This document shows positions 57,395 through 64,000 of a DNA stretch of 64,000 nucleotides, in pieces. Source of the DNA: Acidovorax facilis (GTDB lineage: Bacteria; Pseudomonadota; Gammaproteobacteria; Burkholderiales; Burkholderiaceae_C); contig NZ_JAMXAX010000003.1 in the NCBI RefSeq assembly GCF_023913775.1, positions 51,449 through 115,448 on the forward strand, in the 5' to 3' direction. Made by a program: the position numbers and the translations under genes. The number at the start of each line of letters is the position of its first letter. Positions within the stretch are counted from its first letter, which is position 1. The notes beneath the pieces are model-generated. The model searched no databases and was not told where the DNA came from. It worked only from the letters and a program-made list of their open reading frames with translations.

Positions 57395-60300
57395 GTCATA
57401 CACCTGAAGCTTTCACTGGCGTCGAGATCGCCATTGTCGGCATGGCTGGTCGCTTTCCAGGTGCCCCGGACGTCGACGCGTTGTGGCGCAATGTCCGCGA
57501 TGGCGTCGAATCGGTCACCACCCTGGGTGACGAGGACTTGCGCGCACGTGGCGTTTCAGCTGCGGCACTGGCCGATCCGGGCTATGTCAAGAAGGGCCTC
57601 CTCCTGGAGGACATCGATCGGTTCGACGCTGACTTCTTTGGCTATTTGCCTCGCGAGGCCGAGCGCATCGATCCGCAGCAGCGCTTGTTCCTGGAGGCGG
57701 CGTGGCAGGCCATGGAACACGCCGGCTACGGCGGCGGTACGGGTGCGGCTATGGTCGGTGTCTATGCCGGCAGCGGTCCAAGCCTCTACCTGCTTCAGCA
57801 TCTGTTGCCGTCGACGAATCTGCGTGACAGTGACATTGCCTCGCTGCTCGGCCTGCTCAATGGCAGCGACCTCGATTCCCTGGTTACGCGCGTCGCATAC
57901 AAGCTCGATCTGCGTGGACCGGCGGTTGCGGTGCAGACGGCATGCTCCACTTCTCTCGCGGCCGTCCACCTTGCTTGCCGAGGGCTGTTGAACCACGAGG
58001 CTGACATGGCCCTGGCCGGCGGCGTCTGGATCAATGTGCTGCAGGGCAGCGGTTACCACTATCAGCCCGGCGCCATTCTGTCACCGGATGGTCACTGCCG
58101 TGCCTTCGATGCCAAGGCCGGAGGCACGATGATCGGCAGCGGCGTCGGCGTGGTGGTGCTCAAACGCTTGAACGAGGCGATTGCCGATGGCGACACCATT
58201 CATGCCGTCATCAAAGGGTCGGCGATGAACAACGACGGCGCGGCCAAGGTGGGCTACACGGCGCCGAGCGTCGACGGCCAGGCAGCGGTGATTCTCGCAG
58301 CGCAGGCCATGGCGGACGTGAGCGCAGACACCATCGGTTACGTCGAGGCGCACGGTACCGGTACCACGCTTGGCGACCCGATCGAGATTGCCGCCTTGAC
58401 GCAGGCGTTTCGGGGTGGCACCGACCGCAAGGGCCATTGCGCCATCGGTTCGGTGAAGACCAACGTTGGCCATCTGGACGCTGCGGCCGGTGTGACGGGT
58501 CTCATCAAGACAGTCATGGCGCTCAAGCACCGCACTTTGCCGCCGAGCCTGAACTTCGATGATCCCAATCCGCAGATCGACTTCTCCGGTAGTCCTTTTT
58601 TTGTGAATACCGAGGCCAAGAATTGGCCCGCGGCGCCTACTCCGAGGCGCGCTGGAGTGAGTTCCTTCGGCATGGGTGGAACCAATGTGCATCTGGTTCT
58701 GGAAGAAGCACCTCAGGCCAGCGAAGGTGTCACGCAACAGAACGACGCCGGCGCGTCCGGCGGCGGTATGCAGGCACTGATGCTGTCGGCGCGCAGCGCC
58801 GCGGCATTGGAGGCGGCCAACCGCGAACTGGCGGGGTACCTGGAGAGGCATCCTGGCCCGCGCCTGGCCGATGTCGCCCACACGCTGCGCGTCGGGCGCA
58901 AGCACTTCGGGCATCGCGCGGTTGCGCTCGTTCGCAACCGCGAGGATGCGGTTCACGCGCTCACCCAGCGTGACTCGCTCACTTTCTTCCATGGAGAGGC
59001 GCTGTCGGATCGTCCCACGGTGGCTTTCCTTTTTCCTGGCCAGGGTGCGCAGCATACGAATATGGGCCGTGCGTTGTATGAGCGCGAGGCCGTATTTCGG
59101 GAGACGGTCGATCGCTGCAGCGAGTTGCTGCGCCCGCACCTGGCACTGGATCTGCGCGAACTGCTGTTTCCTGCGGCCTCGGATGAAACGACGGCCGGAG
59201 AGCGACTGGCGCAGACCGCAATCACCCAGCCAGCCCTCTTCGTGGTCGAGTACGCATTCGCTCGGTGGTGGATGCACCAAGGCATCCGGCCCGACGCCAT
59301 GCTTGGACACAGCATCGGCGAGTACGTGGCTGCCTGCTTGGCCGGTGTGTTCTCGTTGGAGGGTGCATTGAGCATCGTCGCGGCGCGCGGCCGGCTTCTG
59401 CAAGCCACGGAGCCTGGCGCCATGTTGGCCGTCAGCCTGCCTGAGACGCAGCTGAAGGCTCACACCTACGCCGGATGCGATCTGGCTGCGGTCAACGCGG
59501 CTGATCTGTGTGTGCTCTCTGGTCCTGTCGTGGCGATCGAGCAAGCCGAGCGCGGTCTGGCGAGCAACGGTGTGGCGGTGCGACGCCTGCACGTGTCGCA
59601 TGCCTTCCACTCGGCCCTGGTCGAACCCATGCTTGGCGAGTTCGAGGCGTTGCTGTCGCGCGTCGAGCTTTCTGCACCTCAGATTCCTTTTGTTTCCAAT
59701 CTCAGCGGCCGCTGGATCACTGCCGATGAGGCATGCAGTCCGGCTTATTGGGTACGGCATGTGCGCGGTACGGTGCGTTTCACCGATGGATTGGACGAGC
59801 TGCTAGCCAAATCCGACCGCGTGCTGCTCGAAGTCGGACCGGGCGAGACCTTGAGCACGCTGGCACGCCGACATGCGCGGGCTGGTGCAAGACCGATGCT
59901 GGCATCGCAGTGCCACCCCCAGCGCGCTGCGTACAACGCCGACCAGCCGGTGCGCTGCCTGGCGCAATTGTGGGCAGCGGGAGCTGAGGTCGAGACAGCG
60001 CCTCTCTTCTGTGGTGTGTCAGGCCGTCGCGTGCCGCTGCCCACCTATCCGTTTGAACGCCAATCGTACTGGGTGGAGCCGCCCAAGGAACCGGCCAGCA
60101 AGGTCGCGGAGAAGCCAGCGTCTGTCGGGCGCGATATTGCCGACTGGTTCTACGTGCCGACGTGGAAGCGTGTTCAGCCCCTGGTGCGGTCTGCGGACGA
60201 ACCTGCGTCGCCTCGCGGCAGCATGCTGATGATCGGCGACCCAAATGGGCTGACCGACCGGCTGTGCCAACAACTGCGGGCGATGGGTCGAACTGTGGTT

Positions 60301-61944
60301 CGGGTGCAGCAGGGGCACGAGTTCGCGCAGATGGGGGAGCACCGCTACGCAGTGCGTCCCGGCGAGCGGGCAGAGCTCGAGCGGCTGCTGCACCACGTGG
60401 AAGCGGAGGTCGGCCTGCCGTCCGATGTCTGCCATCTGTGGAATGTCGATCTCGGAGACGCTCCGTCGCAACCGCAAGAAGTGCTTGAGCGCAGCTTCTT
60501 TAGTCTGCTGGCGCTGGCGCAAGTGCTGGGCGCCGCGGGCGGGCGAAAGGTCTCGCTCACGGTGGTGGCGAACCAGCTTGAGGATGTCACGGGAACCGAG
60601 CCTTTGTGCCCGGAAAAAGCGACCCTGCACGGCCCCTGCAAGGTTATGCCGCAGGAGTATCCGCATCTTGTATGCCGGGTGGTCGAGGTGCTGCCTTCTG
60701 CCGACGCCGATGTGCTGGACCGGGTCGTGCAGCAGATCGTCGCCGAAATCGCGATGCCAGACGGCGAGTCGCTTGTGGCATACCGCGGCCCGCATCGTTG
60801 GGTGAGGGCATTCGAGCCCGCCCATCCCGCACTTCGAGGCGAAGATGCTCCTGTCCAGCGGCTGCGCAAGAACGGCGTCTATCTGATCACTGGCGGCCTG
60901 GGCGGTATCGGACTCACATTCGCTCGCTACTTGGCCCGGCAGTGGCAGGCACGGCTGGTACTGATCGGGCGCAACATCTCGTCGGATCAAGCCAAAGCGG
61001 TGGCCGAGCTAGAGGCGCTTGGCGCGGAGGTGCTGGCCCTTCAGGCCGATGTGGCCGATGCTGTGCAGATGCGAGCGGCACTCGACGAAGTGCGGCGCCG
61101 CTTTGGCGTTTTGCATGGGGTTATCCATGCGGCGGGTGTGGCTGGAGGCGGGATGATCGCGCAGCGGGAGCGTGCGGCGGTAGAGCAGGTGTTCGCGGCG
61201 AAGGTGTTAGGCACTCAGGTGTTGATGTCGCAAATCACGAATGAGGCGCGTGATTTCGTTGTGTTCTGCTCTTCGCTCGCCAGCCTCGCTGGCGGCTTGG
61301 GCAAGGTCGACTATGCCGCCGCAAATGCCTATCTCGACGCGGCAGCGAATGCCGCGCGTTCTACCGGTGCGCCGGTGGTCTCGATCAATTGGGACGGTTG
61401 GCGCGAGGTCGGCATGGCAGCAAGGACCTTGCTACCTGACCAATTTGGGATCGGACCCGAGCAAGGGGTACTGATCTTCGAGCGCGTCGCTGCCGCTGTT
61501 TTGCACTCACAAATCGTCGTGTCGACGACCGACCTAAGCGCTCGCCTGGACGTGAAGGGCGACGCCATTCTGTCCATGGCGGTTGCCGAACCGTCCCAAC
61601 GTCGGCCCGATCACAGCCATCCGCGCCCCCGCATTTCTGCCGAATACGTGGCGCCGGCCGGAGACCTTGAATGTGGCCTGGCTCGCATCTGGACCGATGC
61701 GCTCGGCATTGCTCCCCTGGGAGTGAATGACAACCTGTTCGAACTCGGGGGCGACTCGCTTCTGGCAATTCAGTTACTGGCGAAGGTCCGTCATGCCTAT
61801 GGCGCCGAAATCCATCCCGCGGCCTTCTTTACTACGCCGACGATCGCTGCTTTGGCTCTGCTTGTCGAGGAGCGGCTGATTGAGCAGATCGAGGGGGCGG
61901 CCCTCGAGTGCGGAGCATTGATTTCTACCCCCGAAGCTGTGTGA
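57391..61944 (+). CDS. Type I polyketide synthase module: KS-AT-KR-ACP
   Basis: This 1517-residue module extends the aminoacyl chain by one two-carbon unit. The ketosynthase (about 10 to 430) has Cys185 in VQTACSTSLAAVH, His321 and His361. The acyltransferase (about 540 to 840) has Ser641 in GHSIGEY and HAFHS, the usual mark of malonyl-CoA choice. The ketoreductase (about 1155 to 1345) has GGLGGIG and Tyr1308/Asn1312. The carrier has Ser1456 in LGGDSLLAI. There is no dehydratase or enoylreductase, so a beta-hydroxy acid should form. The KR lacks the LDD motif of B-type enzymes. The gene overlaps the previous NRPS by four bases. Confidence 0.94.
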   Translation: MSHTPEAFTGVEIAIVGMAGRFPGAPDVDALWRNVRDGVESVTTLGDEDLRARGVSAAALADPGYVKKGLLLEDIDRFDADFFGYLPREAERIDPQQRLFLEAAWQAMEHAGYGGGTGAAMVGVYAGSGPSLYLLQHLLPSTNLRDSDIASLLGLLNGSDLDSLVTRVAYKLDLRGPAVAVQTACSTSLAAVHLACRGLLNHEADMALAGGVWINVLQGSGYHYQPGAILSPDGHCRAFDAKAGGTMIGSGVGVVVLKRLNEAIADGDTIHAVIKGSAMNNDGAAKVGYTAPSVDGQAAVILAAQAMADVSADTIGYVEAHGTGTTLGDPIEIAALTQAFRGGTDRKGHCAIGSVKTNVGHLDAAAGVTGLIKTVMALKHRTLPPSLNFDDPNPQIDFSGSPFFVNTEAKNWPAAPTPRRAGVSSFGMGGTNVHLVLEEAPQASEGVTQQNDAGASGGGMQALMLSARSAAALEAANRELAGYLERHPGPRLADVAHTLRVGRKHFGHRAVALVRNREDAVHALTQRDSLTFFHGEALSDRPTVAFLFPGQGAQHTNMGRALYEREAVFRETVDRCSELLRPHLALDLRELLFPAASDETTAGERLAQTAITQPALFVVEYAFARWWMHQGIRPDAMLGHSIGEYVAACLAGVFSLEGALSIVAARGRLLQATEPGAMLAVSLPETQLKAHTYAGCDLAAVNAADLCVLSGPVVAIEQAERGLASNGVAVRRLHVSHAFHSALVEPMLGEFEALLSRVELSAPQIPFVSNLSGRWITADEACSPAYWVRHVRGTVRFTDGLDELLAKSDRVLLEVGPGETLSTLARRHARAGARPMLASQCHPQRAAYNADQPVRCLAQLWAAGAEVETAPLFCGVSGRRVPLPTYPFERQSYWVEPPKEPASKVAEKPASVGRDIADWFYVPTWKRVQPLVRSADEPASPRGSMLMIGDPNGLTDRLCQQLRAMGRTVVRVQQGHEFAQMGEHRYAVRPGERAELERLLHHVEAEVGLPSDVCHLWNVDLGDAPSQPQEVLERSFFSLLALAQVLGAAGGRKVSLTVVANQLEDVTGTEPLCPEKATLHGPCKVMPQEYPHLVCRVVEVLPSADADVLDRVVQQIVAEIAMPDGESLVAYRGPHRWVRAFEPAHPALRGEDAPVQRLRKNGVYLITGGLGGIGLTFARYLARQWQARLVLIGRNISSDQAKAVAELEALGAEVLALQADVADAVQMRAALDEVRRRFGVLHGVIHAAGVAGGGMIAQRERAAVEQVFAAKVLGTQVLMSQITNEARDFVVFCSSLASLAGGLGKVDYAAANAYLDAAANAARSTGAPVVSINWDGWREVGMAARTLLPDQFGIGPEQGVLIFERVAAAVLHSQIVVSTTDLSARLDVKGDAILSMAVAEPSQRRPDHSHPRPRISAEYVAPAGDLECGLARIWTDALGIAPLGVNDNLFELGGDSLLAIQLLAKVRHAYGAEIHPAAFFTTPTIAALALLVEERLIEQIEGAALECGALISTPEAV

Positions 61945-61953
61945 GAGCTGACC

Positions 61954-64000
61954 ATGTCCAAAAATGATTTAGATTCCAGACGGGCGAGGTTGTCCTCAGT
62001 CCAACGTGCCGAACTCCAGCGCAGACTCAGTGGAGCCGGAAGCGCACAAACAAGCGAAGTATCAATTCCTTCGTGCCGCAGGTCCGAGCGAATTCCGTTG
62101 TCTTATGCTCAACGTAGCCTGTGGCTCACATGGCGGCTCGACCCGACCAGTCCTGCCTACAACATGGCGGGTGGACTGTCGCTTAAGGGATCTCTGGACA
62201 CGCGCGCTCTCGGGGATGCGTTGGATGGGTTGGTCCGGAGACATGAGATTCTGCGTACCGCGTATCCAGCGGGAGACGACGGGGAACCATTCCAACACAT
62301 CCTGGATGCGGCAACTGTCGGCCTTCGCCACTTCGATCTGACGAGTGTCCCGCGGGATGCGGTCCGGGACGAGGTGCGGCGACTCCTCGGGCTGTTCGCC
62401 GAAGAGTCCTTTTCGTTGGAGGAGGAGGTGCCATTTCGGGCGGCGTTATATCGGCTGAGCGACGACGAGCACTTCTTGGGCTTGTCTCTGCACCACATCG
62501 CTGGCGACGGATGGTCTATCGGTATCCTGATCGAGGAGCTTTTCAGCCTGTATGAAGCCCTCAAGACGAAATCGCCCCCGCAGCTACCTCCGATGCCGAT
62601 TCAGTTCGCCGATTACGCGGTGTGGCAGCGCGAATGGTTCGATGCAGGCGAGCGCGATCGGCAAATGGACTATTGGCGGTCGCGACTCGGCACTGAGCAT
62701 CCGGTCATCGAGCTTCCGTTGAAGCAGCCGAGGGGAGCCGTGGTGCAACCCCGTGAGGCGCGTCATGTCTTCCAGCTTTCGCGAGAGATCAGCGATCGTC
62801 TGCGCGATCTGGGGCGGTCCCGCGGGGGATCGCTGTACATGGTGATGCTGTCGCTGCTGAAACTGACCCTGTACCGTTTCAGCGGCGCACACGATCTGCG
62901 TGTCGGCGCACCGGTCGCCAACCGCCAGAAGGCGGAAACGCACGGGTTGATTGGCTACCTCCTCAACCTGCTGGTCTTGCGTACACGAATGCACCCTACA
63001 CAAAGTTTTGCCGACCTGCTGGACGAGGTTCGCAAGACGGTGTTGGACGCCCAAGCTCATCAGGACCTGCCCTTTGACCTGTTGGTCGAAGCGCTTCAGG
63101 CGGAGCGAGCGGCTGGCATACATCCCTTGTTCCAGGTGAAGTGCACCCAGCAGGAGGATGTATCGCGGACGAGATCTCTCGCGGATCTGGATGTCGGGAT
63201 CGAGCCCATTTCCAGTGGCAGGGTCCATTTCGATCTGAGCCTGGACTTCACTGACCAGGAGACGGGTATTCGATGCGTCCTGATATATGCGGACGCTCTG
63301 TTCGACGAGGCCGTCATACGTGGGATCGCCACCGCGCTGGAGGAGTTTGCGGAACAGGTGGTGCTCTTCCCGGGGCGCGCAATTGCCGAGCTTTCCTTGC
63401 CGGCCAGATCCTCCGGGGGAGGCAGTGGCCCCTCGTGCACATTCGAAGCGAACGACGTGCTCCAGATGTGGGCACGTGCCGTTGTACGCAATGCAACTGA
63501 GGTTGCCGTCAGGGACGAGATCATGGCCCTCTCGTATGCGGCGCTGGATCAACACTCTGACCGTCTTGCTCAAACGCTGATCGAGCGAGGTGTGGGCTGC
63601 GATGACCGTGTGGGATTGTTTGCTGAGCGATCATGCGAGTTCGTCGTGGGCGTACTCGCGGTGCTCAAGGCCGGCGGTGCCTATGTACCGCTTGATCCGG
63701 CGTTCCCGGCCGAGCGTCTGGCCTATCAGGTGCGCGACAGCGGTGCAGTGTTGATGTTGAGCAGCGGGGAGCAGGGCTGGAACCCGGGTATTCCGGTGCT
63801 GCAGCTGGACTTGGCCGAACCGCCTGTGCAGGTGGCGCCTCTTCCAGTTCCGCCGACACATCCCGCACAGGCGGCCTATGTCATTTACACCTCGGGTTCC
63901 ACGGGGCAGCCCAAGGGCGTGGTCATTAGTCGTGGTGCGCTTGCAAACTACGTGCAGGCGGTGCTGGAGCGGGTCGATCTGCCGGCAGATGCGAGCCAGG
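61954..64000 (+). CDS. NRPS (condensation-adenylation), cut by the right edge
   Basis: The first 682 residues are visible from ATG 61954, 9 bases after the PKS stop. The condensation domain covers about 45 to 480 with the active site HHIAGDGWS (180 to 188). It accepts the chain from the upstream carrier, as an NRPS after a PKS must. The adenylation domain then begins (SYAALDQHSDRLAQTLIERG, VLAVLKAGGAYVPLDPAFPA, YTSGSTGQPKGVVIS) and is broken by the window edge before its pocket residues. More modules, a releasing domain and ornithine-handling genes are expected further right. Confidence 0.93.
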   Translation, partial: MSKNDLDSRRARLSSVQRAELQRRLSGAGSAQTSEVSIPSCRRSERIPLSYAQRSLWLTWRLDPTSPAYNMAGGLSLKGSLDTRALGDALDGLVRRHEILRTAYPAGDDGEPFQHILDAATVGLRHFDLTSVPRDAVRDEVRRLLGLFAEESFSLEEEVPFRAALYRLSDDEHFLGLSLHHIAGDGWSIGILIEELFSLYEALKTKSPPQLPPMPIQFADYAVWQREWFDAGERDRQMDYWRSRLGTEHPVIELPLKQPRGAVVQPREARHVFQLSREISDRLRDLGRSRGGSLYMVMLSLLKLTLYRFSGAHDLRVGAPVANRQKAETHGLIGYLLNLLVLRTRMHPTQSFADLLDEVRKTVLDAQAHQDLPFDLLVEALQAERAAGIHPLFQVKCTQQEDVSRTRSLADLDVGIEPISSGRVHFDLSLDFTDQETGIRCVLIYADALFDEAVIRGIATALEEFAEQVVLFPGRAIAELSLPARSSGGGSGPSCTFEANDVLQMWARAVVRNATEVAVRDEIMALSYAALDQHSDRLAQTLIERGVGCDDRVGLFAERSCEFVVGVLAVLKAGGAYVPLDPAFPAERLAYQVRDSGAVLMLSSGEQGWNPGIPVLQLDLAEPPVQVAPLPVPPTHPAQAAYVIYTSGSTGQPKGVVISRGALANYVQAVLERVDLPADASQ

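Noticed and set aside
58081..59760. 559-residue minus-strand open frame
   Set aside because: Antisense to the PKS; no motif, no ribosome site.
1..64000. tRNA or rRNA genes marking an integration site
   Set aside because: No cloverleaf or rRNA-like sequence was recognised anywhere in the window.

Overview
The window is GC-rich DNA from a proteobacterium, most likely a betaproteobacterium of the Burkholderiales. This rests on the FecI/FecR/TonB-receptor families, the LuxI/RsaM/LuxR set, the MOBH-type conjugation genes and a lipopeptide-siderophore-type NRPS/PKS. The species cannot be named from the sequence. No tRNA, rRNA, CRISPR array or complete insertion sequence was found.

Region 1 (1 to about 21.94 kb, nearly all minus strand) is an iron-uptake regulon made of repeated units. 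There are four STN-type TonB-dependent receptors (one cut by the left edge) and four FecI-type ECF sigma genes, each overlapping its own FecR gene. One PepSY membrane protein is also present. Four toxin-antitoxin cassettes (ParDE, VapBC, FitAB and an antitoxin/PIN pair) sit on the plus strand in the gaps between these units. A canonical Fur box lies before the last fecI-fecR-fecI-fecR operon. Scars of loss and duplication are visible: a receptor tail joined to a DUF3016 fragment, and a 237-bp vapC repeat on both sides of fitAB.

Region 2 (about 21.95 to 45.4 kb) is an integrative-conjugative or mobilisable island. Its left edge carries DUF4400, TraD-type coupling protein, TraI-type (MOBH) relaxase and an FlhDC-like activator pair. 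Then come DUF5983-like, DUF932, Toprim primase, a GHKL ATPase, small unknown genes, a DUF1845-like gene, AlpA, a Fic protein and a 1670-residue methylase-helicase. It ends at an HTH/degenerate integrase gene. No mating-pair-formation genes are visible. Most minus-strand transcription units here share an unexplained leader: a TTTCAACCC-like motif followed by a strong hairpin and then the gene.

Region 3 (about 45.6 kb to the right edge, all plus strand) runs from quorum sensing to siderophore synthesis. In order it holds luxR, an rsaM-like gene, luxI, a PvdS/OrbS-like sigma factor, an 82-residue DUF4880 protein behind a six-codon mini-ORF, and a candidate PvdS-type promoter. Then come mbtH, a type II thioesterase, a phosphopantetheinyl transferase and a SyrP/TauD-type hydroxylase. 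The synthases follow: an NRPS with FAAL-ACP-C-A-PCP, a PKS with KS-AT-KR-ACP, and a second NRPS cut by the right edge. The set matches the architecture known for photoreactive lipopeptide siderophores (taiwachelin, cupriachelin and variochelin type). The inferred logic is that iron limitation and cell density control the sigma factor, which switches on the assembly line, while the region 1 receptors take up ferric siderophores.
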